Part shown: in pieces, positions 26,636 through 35,350 of the stretch | Layout: every line of letters starts with the position of its first letter | Position numbering within the stretch: the stretch's first letter is position 1 | NCBI RefSeq assembly: GCF_900626095.1 | Contig: NZ_UYZZ01000012.1 | Location: 1-64,000, forward strand | Length of the DNA stretch: 64,000 nt | DNA from: Clostridium rectalis | GTDB lineage: Bacteria; Bacillota; Clostridia; Clostridiales; Clostridiaceae | Direction: 5' to 3' | Notes under the pieces: model-generated | The model's database searches: none | Told to the model about the DNA's origin: nothing | Seen by the model: only the letters and a program-made list of their open reading frames with translations | Translations under genes and position numbers: made by a program

Positions 26636-27655
26636 TTAATAATTTTGAATAACAACTTTTCTTTCATTATATTTTTTCTTTTTTCCCATATTTGTTTCTT
26701 CAACCTGGTCATCTTTCTTTAATTTTTTGCTTCCTTCAAGTATTCCTTTTATAGCATATATAAGTTTTGCTATATTTTCTGACCCTACTACTTCAGATAT
26801 ATATTTTACTCCTTCTTTAATTATAATTATTATATCTTCTTCTCCAGCCCAATTTTCCAGTATAACTTCTTGTGATACCTCACTCATAATCATATTTAAT
26901 CCATAAAAAGCTACAGCTATATCATCTATCCTTCCTATAAAAGGTATAAAATCTGGTAATATATCAAAAGGCATTGCCAAATATCCTATAACTGCCATAG
27001 CCTTAATCTTAGTTTTAATCCCCACTCTTTTATCTTTAAATATTCTCCATAGTAAAGCTACTATGTCTGGTACAACCATTGCATACTTCATTACATTTTC
27101 ATATTTATTTGATACTTTTTTATTTAATTCATTTCTAAAATTATAATAACTATCTTTACACATTCCTTGGTTACTTCTTTTTTCTGTATCTTTATTTACT
27201 TTTTTCTTATTTTCTGAATACATTAAGTCCTCAACTTCAGCTTCTATAAATCCATTCATAATTTTTATGCTACGTAATTTAAAATACACATACGGTATAA
27301 ACTTTGATACTAAGCTTAAATCTAGTTTTATATTATCTTTGTCAACTTGTATTCCATATTCACTGAATTCCTTTAACACCTTTTTTAAAGTAAAATTTTT
27401 AATTCTCTTTAGTATTCCAATTTTAGCTACACTAATATTTAATATTTTTATATTTACTATATTTCCCCTTATACTACCTATACCAAGCCTTACTTTGAAA
27501 GGTATATTTATTCCCTTTTTATAAGTTCCCTCCAGAATTATAAGTTCACTAATTTTTATTTTTTCAAAAGAAAGTCCTTCTATTTTTATGTACTCTTTCA
27601 TTATATTTATTATATCTTTTTCTGTTAAAACAGCCTTAACTGTAGATATCTTCAT
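26636..27655 (-). CDS. DUF1232 (YkvA-like) domain protein
   Basis: A 339-residue protein. The C-terminal part holds the YkvA/DUF1232 signature: KTKIKAMAVIGYLAMPFDILPDFIPFIGRIDDIAVAF, around residues 215-250, a short hydrophobic segment. The N-terminal 150 residues are beta-rich (repeated I/V-K-I patterns) and may be a lipid- or membrane-binding domain. The C-terminus is lysine-rich. The molecular function of the family is not known. It has a strong GGGAGGGGTTTT site. It is divergent from the ftsH-like gene, with the four-copy REP-like array in between. Confidence 0.8.
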   Translation of the reverse strand: MKISTVKAVLTEKDIINIMKEYIKIEGLSFEKIKISELIILEGTYKKGINIPFKVRLGIGSIRGNIVNIKILNISVAKIGILKRIKNFTLKKVLKEFSEYGIQVDKDNIKLDLSLVSKFIPYVYFKLRSIKIMNGFIEAEVEDLMYSENKKKVNKDTEKRSNQGMCKDSYYNFRNELNKKVSNKYENVMKYAMVVPDIVALLWRIFKDKRVGIKTKIKAMAVIGYLAMPFDILPDFIPFIGRIDDIAVAFYGLNMIMSEVSQEVILENWAGEEDIIIIIKEGVKYISEVVGSENIAKLIYAIKGILEGSKKLKKDDQVEETNMGKKKKYNERKVVIQNY

Positions 27656-28062
27656 AAAACCCCTCCCATTTTATCACAAATCTCCTATGCTTTTTAAAAG
27701 GTTATATATAAAGTATACATTAAATTATAATTTCTGCAATAGTTGGGGACAGAGCCTTTCCATCTTACCTGTCAATGATTTATTAAGGGACAGAGCTTCA
27801 TTTAATATTTAAAATTATAGGGGACAGAGCCTACAAACTATACCTACCATTTTTTAGGTACAGAGCTTATATTTTATTATAAAAATCATAGATTGGGATC
27901 TAGTAAAAAAAATTCATTGCTAATTGTAGTAATGATTTTTATGGATATATATCAAGAAATTACTATAGAAAATTTTATGATTTTCATTGGACTTAAATAA
28001 AAAATTGATATAACATTATTCACATAAATTAAATATTTAAAATAAAGTTAATGGGGGTTTTT
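27656..28062. other. Divergent spacer between DUF1232 and FtsH-like genes
   Basis: About 400 bases with four REP-like copies (27745-27870) and a possible promoter for the FtsH-like gene: TTGGAC at 27987-27992 and TATAAC at 28009-28014 with a 16-base spacer. No ORF seen. Confidence 0.55.
27745..27870 (+). repeat. Array of four REP-like motifs, same orientation
   Basis: Four copies start their GGGAC/GGTAC core at 27746, 27787, 27821 and 27857, so the spacings are 41, 34 and 36 bases. The first three are exact GGGACAGAGC and the fourth is GGTACAGAGC. The DNA between them is unrelated, so the array is of the short motif, not of a longer unit. Confidence 0.85.
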
Positions 28063-29817
28063 ATGAAAAATAAAATAAAGAAAAAACATATAATTTTTCC
28101 AATAATTACTGCCGTGCTCTCTTTAACTCTAATGTTATTGGTTAACTATAACTTTAATTCATTAAAAAATAAGAACTATGTTGATTTCTTATCTGATTTA
28201 TCTAGTAAAAAAGTTTCCACTGTATATTTCACAAATACGCCTAAAATAAAGGTTAAATTATCTGACGGCAAAATTTATGAGACAGATAATCCTAGAATAG
28301 ATAACTTTAAAGAAAATCTTTTAAAACAAGGTGTACAAGTTTTAGAGAATTCTCCTTCTGACATATCTCACTTAATATTTATGACAGCATTTATTATTTC
28401 TATAGTTTCCATAATGGGTATTTTGATAAAATCTTCAAGTATACGTTCTAAAGGTATGTTATCTGTAGACTCATTAGATACTGCTGCTATTAGTGACCTT
28501 CCATTCACTTTTAATGATGTAGCAGGAAACGAAGAAGCTAAAGAAAGTGTACAAGATATCGTAGACTTTCTTAAAAATCCAGAAAAATATAATTCCTATG
28601 GTGCTCGAATGCCTAAAGGGGTTATTTTATATGGTGAACCTGGAACTGGTAAAACTCTTTTAGCCAAAGCAGTTGCTGGAGAAGCTAATGTTCCATTTTA
28701 TGCAATGTCTGGTTCGGATTTTATACAAGTTTATGTTGGTGTAGGAGCTAGTAGAATTAGACAATTATTCAAAAAAGCAAAATCTCATGGAAAGGCTGTA
28801 ATATTTATTGATGAAATAGATGCTATTGGTAAAAAAAGAGATAGTGGTAAAACTGGCGGTTCTGATGAAAGAGATCAAACCTTAAATGCTTTACTTACTG
28901 AAATGTCAGGATTTAATGAAAAAGACGGCATTGTGGTTATGGCTGCTACTAATAGATTAGATATGCTTGATGAAGCATTATTGAGGCCAGGTAGATTTGA
29001 TAGACATATAGAAGTATCATTACCAGATTTATCTGCAAGAGAGAAAATTTTATACTTGCATTTAAAAAACAAACCAATAAATGAAATTTCAATAAATGAA
29101 TGGGCTCAAAAAACTGCATATTTTTCTGGTGCTAAACTTGAAAATTTAATAAATGAAGCAGCTATTATTGCTTGCAAAGAAGAAAGTAAGTACATCGAAA
29201 ATTCTCACATAGATAAAGCCTTTTCAATCGTCATGGCTGGATATGAGAAACAAAATAGGGATTATATAAAAGAAAAAGATAGGAAAATTACAGCATATCA
29301 TGAAATTGGCCATGCTTTAGTTTCCTTAAAGGCTTTACCTGAAGATAAAGTTTCAAAGGTTACTATAATTCCAAGCACCAAGGGGGCCGGAGGATATACT
29401 TTAAGTATACCCGAAGATAATTTATACACAAATAAAAACTATTTGAAAAAGAGAATTATGGTCTTACTTGGTGGAAGGGCTGCAGAAGAAATTATCTTTG
29501 GATCAGAATATATAACCACTGGTGCTCATAATGATTTAAAACATTGTACCAGTATTGCTTTTAATATGATAACTCAATACGGGATGGGTGAAACTTTAGG
29601 TCTATTGAATATGGAAGAGCTTATTAATTTAAATATAAACAAAAATAGCATAGTAATTGAATGCAAAAAACTAGTAGATAAATTATATAATGATACTAAA
29701 GCATTGCTTTTAAATGAAAGCTGTTTATTGGAAGCAATGACAAATGAGCTTCTGGAAAAAGAAACCCTCCATGCAGAAGATATTAAAAAGTATAGGGACA
29801 AAGCATTAAATTTTTAA
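28063..29817 (+). CDS. FtsH-like ATP-dependent zinc metalloprotease (extra paralogue)
   Basis: A membrane-bound AAA+ protease of 584 residues from ATG 28063. The earlier ATG (28051) is part of the GGGGGT ribosome binding site. There are two membrane segments (about 12-30 and 108-128) around a small external domain. The AAA module has Walker A GEPGTGKT, Walker [14 protein letters not shown] and the SRH region [21 protein letters not shown]. The protease active site is [10 protein letters not shown], with the third zinc ligand in TGAHNDL. It is shorter than the housekeeping FtsH, and no tilS or hpt neighbours are seen, so I regard it as an accessory copy that degrades membrane or short-lived proteins. 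Confidence 0.9.
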   Translation: MKNKIKKKHIIFPIITAVLSLTLMLLVNYNFNSLKNKNYVDFLSDLSSKKVSTVYFTNTPKIKVKLSDGKIYETDNPRIDNFKENLLKQGVQVLENSPSDISHLIFMTAFIISIVSIMGILIKSSSIRSKGMLSVDSLDTAAISDLPFTFNDVAGNEEAKESVQDIVDFLKNPEKYNSYGARMPKGVILYGEPGTGKTLLAKAVAGEANVPFYAMSGSDFIQVYVGVGASRIRQLFKKAKSHGKAVIFIDEIDAIGKKRDSGKTGGSDERDQTLNALLTEMSGFNEKDGIVVMAATNRLDMLDEALLRPGRFDRHIEVSLPDLSAREKILYLHLKNKPINEISINEWAQKTAYFSGAKLENLINEAAIIACKEESKYIENSHIDKAFSIVMAGYEKQNRDYIKEKDRKITAYHEIGHALVSLKALPEDKVSKVTIIPSTKGAGGYTLSIPEDNLYTNKNYLKKRIMVLLGGRAAEEIIFGSEYITTGAHNDLKHCTSIAFNMITQYGMGETLGLLNMEELINLNINKNSIVIECKKLVDKLYNDTKALLLNESCLLEAMTNELLEKETLHAEDIKKYRDKALNF

Positions 29818-29827
29818 GCATAATATT

Positions 29828-29870
29828 AGGGACGGAGCTTAACTATGACCTATTTTTAAGCTCCGTCCCT
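29828..29870. repeat. Perfect inverted pair of REP-like motifs (REPIN-like hairpin)
   Basis: AGGGACGGAGCTTA at 29828-29841 is exactly complementary to TAAGCTCCGTCCCT at 29857-29870, a 14-base-pair stem with a 15-base loop. Each arm is a full family motif with CGGAGC. It lies between convergent genes, with TAATTTTT to the right, so it may also end transcription. Confidence 0.9.
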
Positions 29871-29876
29871 TAATTT

Positions 29877-30881
29877 TTACAGCTTTACTTTTTTCCATAA
29901 TATCATGCTGGATATTAATCCACCTATTAAACCTCCTATATGTCCAAAATTATCAACATTAGAAATTGATATCCCTACTACAAGATTAACAACTATTACA
30001 GACATTATATTACTTACAAATTCTTTTCCTATTCTTTCTTTCATTTTTATTGCAAATATTAGAGCTGCACCTAAAAGTCCAAATATAGCTCCAGACGCTC
30101 CTATTGAAACACTCTCTGACATCCAATAACTTAATAATGAAGACGTAGTTGCAGATAAAATATATATACAAATATACTTTATTTTCCCATAAATCCTCTC
30201 AACTAATGGTCCTAATGTATAAAGCATGTACATGTTTAATCCTAAATGAACTATTCCCCCATGTAAAAATGCACAGGTTATTAACCTATAATATTCTCCT
30301 TTTGCTATTAAAAAATTAACTTTTGCTCCTAAAAATATTAGTACATTTATATCACTATCTATTATATTACCAGATAATATAGCAGTAATTATATACATTA
30401 ATATATTAATTCCTATAATTGTATAAGTTACTTTACTACTATCTTTTAATTTTTCCTTCTTTTTATTTTCACTTTCTATTGTGTAGTTAACATAATATTC
30501 AATAATATTAACTATATTCTCATTTCCATTGGTGTATCCAAGAACTCTATTATTTAGATTATTAACTAAAACATAACTTCTCTCACTTATATAATCTAAT
30601 TTATTTTTTATACTCACTAAATTATTTTCATTAACAAAAATAATTTTTGTTACAAATATATCGGGACGAAGCTTTAATTGATCTATATGCCTTTTTATTA
30701 ATTCGTCAATAATTTTACTATTATAGTTTTCATTGCAAAACACTATAAGTTCATCATTACTTTCGCCTCCCAGTAACGCCCACGGACTTATAAGTCCCTC
30801 ATATGCATCATTAATTTCTACTAAATTATAACCTAACCTATTTATAACATTTTGCACTATAAAATTTATTAACTTTTTCAT
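29877..30881 (-). CDS. Rhomboid family intramembrane serine protease
   Basis: A 334-residue protein with a soluble N-terminal region (about 1-150) and a six-helix rhomboid core. The catalytic Ser is in SIGASGAIFGLLGA and the His in DNFGHIGGLIGG. The helix-1/2 signature AFLHGGIVHLGLNMYMLYTLGPLVE, with the conserved HGG and N, is intact. It should cleave membrane-spanning substrates, which are unknown. The start has AAAGGAGAATTT. It is convergent with the FtsH-like protease across the REP-like hairpin. Inside the gene at 30663 a near-match GGGACGAAGCTTTA is seen. Confidence 0.92.
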   Translation of the reverse strand: MKKLINFIVQNVINRLGYNLVEINDAYEGLISPWALLGGESNDELIVFCNENYNSKIIDELIKRHIDQLKLRPDIFVTKIIFVNENNLVSIKNKLDYISERSYVLVNNLNNRVLGYTNGNENIVNIIEYYVNYTIESENKKKEKLKDSSKVTYTIIGINILMYIITAILSGNIIDSDINVLIFLGAKVNFLIAKGEYYRLITCAFLHGGIVHLGLNMYMLYTLGPLVERIYGKIKYICIYILSATTSSLLSYWMSESVSIGASGAIFGLLGAALIFAIKMKERIGKEFVSNIMSVIVVNLVVGISISNVDNFGHIGGLIGGLISSMILWKKVKL

Positions 30882-30911
30882 TTAAAATTCTCCTTTAATT
30901 CTAATTCAAAT

Positions 30912-30925
30912 CCTCTGTCCCTATA
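30912..30925 (-). repeat. REP-like motif copy
   Basis: Minus-strand TATAGGGACAGAGG, upstream of the rhomboid gene start. The last core base is changed (GAGG for GAGC). Confidence 0.65.
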
Positions 30926-30945
30926 AGTTTTTAAGTTTTTATTAC

Positions 30946-30979
30946 AAAAGGGCTTGACCAAAATTTGGTAAGCCCTTTT
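30946..30979 (-). terminator. Terminator of HD-GYP gene
   Basis: AAAAGGGCTT pairs with AAGCCCTTTT, and inside it ACCAAA pairs with TTTGGT. This strong hairpin separates the HD-GYP gene from the rhomboid gene. Confidence 0.85.
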
Positions 30980-31045
30980 AAGTTTTAGTTCATAACATTG
31001 TAAATATGAGTTAAAAATAAGAAATATTATCAAGTTTTTAAAATT

Positions 31046-32104
31046 TCAAACAATAGCTCTTATAACCAAACTAGTATTCTTGAGTAAATCTATTTCATAA
31101 AATGGCATACTAGATTTAGTTTCCGCATCATATAATACCCTAATTATAGGTCTATCTGGAAATCCCCTATTTTGTTTTACAACATATCCTTCCTCCCCAT
31201 TAGATAACCTAACGCAACATCCTAGAGGATATATTGCAAAAGTCTCTTTAAATTTTTTCACTAACTTTTGATCAAAGTTTGTTCCTGAACCTGCTAATAT
31301 CAACTCATATGCATCATTTGGATTAAATTTCTTTCTATAGCACCTATCATTACTTACGGCATCGTATACATCACAAATGCATACAACCTTAGCAAATTTA
31401 GATATGGAGTTTCCCTTTAACCCATATGGATAGCCTAACCCATCAAATCTTTCATGATGTTGTTCAACTATATCAATTATTGAGTTAGGAATAGAAGGAT
31501 TTTTTCTTAATATTTGCCCCCCATATATGGTATGTTTTTTTATTTCATTAAACTCTTCTTCTGTAAGCTTTCCCTGCTTATTCAAAATTCTATTGGGAAT
31601 CATAGTTTTCCCGATGTCATGAAGAATAGCTCCCACACCAAGCTCTTTTAATTCTTTCTTGTTAAACTCTGAAGATAATCCTAAAAAAGATGTCATAATA
31701 CAGGTATCCAATGAATGCATATATGTATAATTATCATAAGTCTTTATATCACTTAAACTTTTATTTACATCACCAAGATCTATTATATATGATACTAATT
31801 CCTCCACCGCCCCTAAAGACTGCTTTAATTCTTTTCCATTGCAACTGTGTACATTTTTTATTATATGAGACATACTTTTCATTGTAAACTGCTTTAATTC
31901 TGCTAATTGTTCATCCTCTAACTCTACATCCTCTAACCTTACATCCTCCAAATAAATATAAAATACCCCTATATTTTTTAACTTTTTCAAGTAGTTTTTT
32001 GTAAGTCTCATACCAGCCCTTAGAAGAATTTTTCCATCACTACTTAAAATATTTTTACCTAAAATTTCCCCTTCTTCAACCCTATTTATAAATTCAAGTC
32101 TCAT
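31046..32104 (-). CDS. HD-GYP domain protein (probable cyclic-di-GMP phosphodiesterase)
   Basis: A 352-residue protein. The HD-GYP core runs from about 135 to 290, with metal-site HDIGK (LHDIGKTMIPNRIL), KKHTIYGG, and the extended signature EQHHERFDGLGYPYGLKG, which carries the HHE and GYP residues. It is expected to hydrolyse cyclic di-GMP, although some members act on other dinucleotides. The N-terminal 130 residues contain no sensor domain I can name. A C-terminal PilZ-like or beta segment (GCCVRLSNGEEGYVVKQN) follows. No membrane segment is seen. It is monocistronic with AAGGAGTAG upstream. Confidence 0.92.
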   Translation of the reverse strand: MRLEFINRVEEGEILGKNILSSDGKILLRAGMRLTKNYLKKLKNIGVFYIYLEDVRLEDVELEDEQLAELKQFTMKSMSHIIKNVHSCNGKELKQSLGAVEELVSYIIDLGDVNKSLSDIKTYDNYTYMHSLDTCIMTSFLGLSSEFNKKELKELGVGAILHDIGKTMIPNRILNKQGKLTEEEFNEIKKHTIYGGQILRKNPSIPNSIIDIVEQHHERFDGLGYPYGLKGNSISKFAKVVCICDVYDAVSNDRCYRKKFNPNDAYELILAGSGTNFDQKLVKKFKETFAIYPLGCCVRLSNGEEGYVVKQNRGFPDRPIIRVLYDAETKSSMPFYEIDLLKNTSLVIRAIV

Positions 32105-32237
32105 AGTACTACTCCTTAAATATTGTTTGAATTCCTAGCACCAATTGCATATCTAAGTATGATGATATCATAATGATTACAAAAATTAAATACTTAATAT
32201 ATAAGTTTTGAATATAACTACATAGGGAGAAAGTTTA

Positions 32238-32636
32238 TTACATATATTCCTCTTCTTTGTCCTTTATACTTAAAAATACTATATCCATTTCTTTTTTAAT
32301 AAGACTACAAATTTTTTTCAGCGTATTTTCCATAATCTGATGTTCATGAATAAATCCAAATTCTACTTTCCAAGTTGGATTATATTCATCGTCTACCTCC
32401 TCTATTATATAACCATTTTCTTTAAAAACATTTTCATTAAATAAATCAAATATAGCACTGTACTCCCATTCCTCTACGTCCTTATAAGTATTAAAAAACA
32501 AATTTATTTTTTCTCCGTCATAATACATTTTACTTATATACTCAGCACCATCCGTTGCCTTATAACTACCAAGTTCTTTTATAAAAAGTCCAGTTTCTTT
32601 ATCTATTTCCATTAATACTAATGAAGAAAAATCCAT
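32238..32636 (-). CDS. Conserved clostridial protein, DUF6762-like
   Basis: A 132-residue acidic soluble protein beginning MDFSSLVLMEIDKETGLFIKE. The pattern (acidic, a central DVEEWEYSAIFDLFN block, a helical C-terminus) matches a conserved clostridial family that I recall as DUF6762, with moderate confidence. No catalytic motif is evident and the function is unknown. It has a strong ACAGGAGGATTAAA ribosome binding site and is monocistronic. Confidence 0.65.
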   Translation of the reverse strand: MDFSSLVLMEIDKETGLFIKELGSYKATDGAEYISKMYYDGEKINLFFNTYKDVEEWEYSAIFDLFNENVFKENGYIIEEVDDEYNPTWKVEFGFIHEHQIMENTLKKICSLIKKEMDIVFLSIKDKEEEYM

Positions 32637-32736
32637 TTTAATCCTCCTGTTCTTTTTTTCCAGTTATTTACTAATTACCTTTTTTTGTTTATAATAATAA
32701 GTGAGATAATAATTTAATCTTAATTAAGGGGGTATT

Positions 32737-33063
32737 ATGAAAAAATCCAAAAACAAAATTTTTTTAATTTTATTAATAATAATTTTGTCATTAATAAGTT
32801 TTATAAAATATAGAGTGGTAACTTATAAATGCAAAGAAGTAACATATGCAGTGGAACGTTATCTTACTGCTGGATTGTTTAACTCCCACAAACTTCATTC
32901 AATAAATAATTTTCACCTTAGTTTTTCAGATGGTAACATTGCAGTAGTTAAGGTTATGGGAGTTGAAAAAAAATCACCTCATAAAAAAATAACTTATAAT
33001 ATATTCTTGGAAAAAAATTCAAAAGGAATCTGGAAAGTAAAAAAACTTTACCAGGTTCCTTAA
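32737..33063 (+). CDS. Hypothetical membrane-anchored small protein, 108 aa
   Basis: Not recognised. It has an N-terminal hydrophobic segment (about 8-22, IFLILLIIILSLISFI) and a basic extracellular part of about 85 residues predicted to be beta-rich (LSFSDGNIAVVKVMGVEKK and GIWKVKKLYQVP). The size and pattern resemble small secreted cystatin/NTF2-like domains, but I cannot assign a family. The RBS is AAGGGGGTATT. It ends 17 bases before the convergent Fur-family gene. Confidence 0.65.
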   Translation: MKKSKNKIFLILLIIILSLISFIKYRVVTYKCKEVTYAVERYLTAGLFNSHKLHSINNFHLSFSDGNIAVVKVMGVEKKSPHKKITYNIFLEKNSKGIWKVKKLYQVP

Positions 33064-33079
33064 ACCTGCTACATATAAA

Positions 33080-33499
33080 CTAATTTTTATTAATACATTC
33101 CCTACATATACCCTCTAATTTAAAATTTAAATTATCATCTAATATAGTAAACCCAGTTTTATTTTTTATCATCTGCTCGACTTGCTGCATAGGACAATCT
33201 ATCTCAACCTCTTTATGGCATATGGTACATTCTAATATATGCTTATGCCTATTATTATTTATAATATAATTATATTTTCCATGTCCTAAATCAAATTTAT
33301 CTACTATTTTTTTATTTTTAAATAACTCTAATGTTCTATAAACCGTTGATAAATCAATATTTATACTTTTAATTTTACACTCTTCATAAATATATTCTAC
33401 TGTTAATGCATCTTTACTTTTAGTAAGAATATTAAATATGCTTACTCTTCCTTTAGTTATCTTTATGTTATTTGCTCTTAGGTACTCTTCCGTATTCAT
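33080..33499 (-). CDS. Fur family metal-responsive regulator
   Basis: A 139-residue repressor of the Fur/Zur/PerR family. The winged helix is at residues of about 10-75 (RVSIFNILTKSKDALTVEYIYEE...STVYRTLELFKNKKIVDK), then the dimerisation/metal domain. The regulatory site is visible as GHGKYNYIINNNRHKHILECTICH, and the structural zinc site uses the CTIC pair and the C-terminal CREC pair. Which metal it senses cannot be read from the sequence. It lies 66 bases after the MntP/YtaF-like gene on the same strand, so the two may be linked in metal balance. Confidence 0.9.
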   Translation of the reverse strand: MNTEEYLRANNIKITKGRVSIFNILTKSKDALTVEYIYEECKIKSINIDLSTVYRTLELFKNKKIVDKFDLGHGKYNYIINNNRHKHILECTICHKEVEIDCPMQQVEQMIKNKTGFTILDDNLNFKLEGICRECINKN

Positions 33500-33565
33500 C
33501 TATATCACCTTACATTTATATTAATATAATTATATCATAAAAGTTGAATATATGTTATTCTTCTG

Positions 33566-34117
33566 CTAGAAAAACATCATTTTAAATCCGAATAGTATTA
33601 AAATAATCCCACCTATGTAATCAGCATATTTACTTATAATTTGAATTCGTTTTAAATATTTTGAGATAATAAAAGCTAAACTAGTTATTACCAATGTAGT
33701 GAATCCTATAAACAAAGTATCTTTTAAAATGATTAGATTATTGGGTATATTGTTTAAAGCTGTAAACCCCACTACCATTGCATCAATACTTACGGATATT
33801 CCTAATATAAACCACATTCCTGGCTTTAAAAATGTAAGCTCCTCTTTATTATCAATCCCCTCTTTTAACATCAATGCTCCAACTAATATTATTATTATTC
33901 CACCAATTATTTCAGGGACAGAGGCTATATATTTATTAAATAAAAAACCGGAATATGCTCCTATAAATGAGAACAAAAACTGAAATGCAGCAAAGGATAT
34001 TATACAACATATTTTAAAACCTTTAGTTGCAGATTTATTCAATCCTATTGAAATTGCAATCCCAAACGCATCTAGTGACAGAGCTAATGCAATTAATAAT
34101 AACGAATATAAATCCAA
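33566..34117 (-). CDS. MntP/YtaF family membrane protein (putative manganese efflux pump)
   Basis: A DUF204-type membrane protein of 183 residues with six hydrophobic helices. The paired motifs [15 protein letters not shown] (helix 1) and [14 protein letters not shown] (helix 4), each with an Asp in the membrane, are the signature. The start is TTG 34117 with a very strong GGAGGTG eight bases before. Both MntP (Mn2+ export) and the sporulation protein YtaF belong here. The length fits MntP better. The Fur-family gene directly downstream supports a role in metal balance, by inference. Confidence 0.85.
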   Translation of the reverse strand: MDLYSLLLIALALSLDAFGIAISIGLNKSATKGFKICCIISFAAFQFLFSFIGAYSGFLFNKYIASVPEIIGGIIIILVGALMLKEGIDNKEELTFLKPGMWFILGISVSIDAMVVGFTALNNIPNNLIILKDTLFIGFTTLVITSLAFIISKYLKRIQIISKYADYIGGIILILFGFKMMFF

Positions 34118-34133
34118 CTATTTTCACCTCCAT

Positions 34134-34150
34134 TATAGGGACAGAGTCTT
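34134..34150 (+). repeat. REP-like motif copy upstream of the RAYT gene
   Basis: TATAGGGACAGAGTCTT, one change in the core (GAGT). It sits in the spacer between the TTG-started MntP gene and the transposase gene, 137 bases before the latter. Confidence 0.75.
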
Positions 34151-34286
34151 AATTATAATTTATCCTACAGTTAATATATACAAAAGTAATTATTTATATG
34201 TTATAAAACTTAAGGTTATTAAAATAAGAATACATTTCTATATTATGGATATAATCATTAATAAAATATAGTAAAGGATGATTTGA

Positions 34287-35231
34287 GTGCCTAGAATTGC
34301 TAGAATAAAAGTTAAAAATGGAATTTATCATGTTAGTATGAGAAGTGTTAGTGATATTAAGCTGTTTAAAAACAACTACGATAAAGATAGATTTTTACAT
34401 ATTCTACATAAATATAAATTAATATTTAAATTTAAAGTATTTTCATATTGTCTAATGAATACACATGCTCACATACTAATACATTCAAATAATTGTGACA
34501 TAAGTGATATTATGCGTTGTATAAACCAAAGCTATGCCCAGTATTATAATAAAAAATACAATAGAATTGGTCATGTATTTGCAGATAGATTTACAAGTTC
34601 TTTAGCTAAAACAGATTTGGATGTGATACTTATGTCCGCATATATTCATAATAATCCTAAAGACATATATGGTTATAAAAATTGTGTTGAGAATTATCCT
34701 TATTCCAGTTTTTCAATATTTCTTGGTGAAAAAACTAACAAACTAAACTTAGTAGATTATACATATGTATTAGATTATTTTGATAAAGATTTGATACTTT
34801 CCCGTAGTAAATACTATAATCTGGTACAAAATAGACTAATCAGCAATGAAAACGTAAAAAATATTAACCATATTTATGTCAATAAAATACTATTTAAAAC
34901 AAACCTTATAAAAGCCACTTTTGGAACTAAACGCATACACCCAAAACATATTTTTTCCTATATATATTCTGTAATAAAAAAAGATAATAAATTTCTTATA
35001 AATTCAAACAAAAAATCATATAATTATAAGCCCTTATTTGCATTGCTAATAAGGTGTTTTGCAACCTATGAGGATATAGAATTTTTTAAAATAAAATTAA
35101 ATTCACCCTCATTTTCACAGCTATGTTCCGAAGGATATAATCTTATTTTAAATAATTTTCATTATAAAGAACTCTTTAAAAACTTCTGTTTAAAACATTC
35201 CTTAAACTTTGCTAATAATTCTTATTTTTAA
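34287..35231 (+). CDS. REP-associated tyrosine transposase (RAYT, Y1_Tnp/IS200-like)
   Basis: A 314-residue HUH-type transposase-like protein starting at GTG (AAAGGATGA upstream). The N-terminus MPRIARIKVKNGIYHVSMRS, the segment FSYCLMNTHAHILIH with the metal-binding H-x-H, and the later YNRIGHVFADRFTSSLAKT and AYIHNNPKDIYGYKN (probable catalytic Tyr) are diagnostic of RAYTs. The C-terminal 120 residues are a lysine-rich helical region found in longer members. Such proteins cut and join single-stranded DNA at hairpin REP sequences and are usually single-copy, non-mobile genes without flanking inverted repeats. That fits here. It lies in the middle of the GGGACAGAGC motif cluster, which I infer to be its substrate. 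Confidence 0.88.
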   Translation: MPRIARIKVKNGIYHVSMRSVSDIKLFKNNYDKDRFLHILHKYKLIFKFKVFSYCLMNTHAHILIHSNNCDISDIMRCINQSYAQYYNKKYNRIGHVFADRFTSSLAKTDLDVILMSAYIHNNPKDIYGYKNCVENYPYSSFSIFLGEKTNKLNLVDYTYVLDYFDKDLILSRSKYYNLVQNRLISNENVKNINHIYVNKILFKTNLIKATFGTKRIHPKHIFSYIYSVIKKDNKFLINSNKKSYNYKPLFALLIRCFATYEDIEFFKIKLNSPSFSQLCSEGYNLILNNFHYKELFKNFCLKHSLNFANNSYF

Positions 35232-35305
35232 AACATTTATTATGGGAATTTACCTTTTATTAAATTTTTGTACAAGCTTAAAACTTTCTGTAAATTATTA
35301 AAAAG

Positions 35306-35337
35306 GCTAACCATTTATGATAATCAGCCTTTAAAAT
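35306..35337. terminator. Bidirectional terminator between RAYT and SLAP genes
   Basis: AAAGGCT and AGCCTTT form a hairpin around AACCATTTATGATAATC between the two convergent genes, with A- and T-rich flanks. Confidence 0.7.
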
Positions 35338-35350
35338 ATCTCTCATTAAA

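Noticed and set aside
33911-33925. CAGGGACAGAGGC inside the MntP/YtaF gene as another REP-like copy
   Set aside because: It lacks the GAGC end and the AT-rich flanks. The reading ASVPEI is plausible native protein sequence, so a chance match is likely.
34118-34286. Manganese (yybP-ykoY) riboswitch before the MntP/YtaF gene
   Set aside because: The leader is short, AT-rich, and lacks the conserved paired loops. Only a REP-like motif is present.
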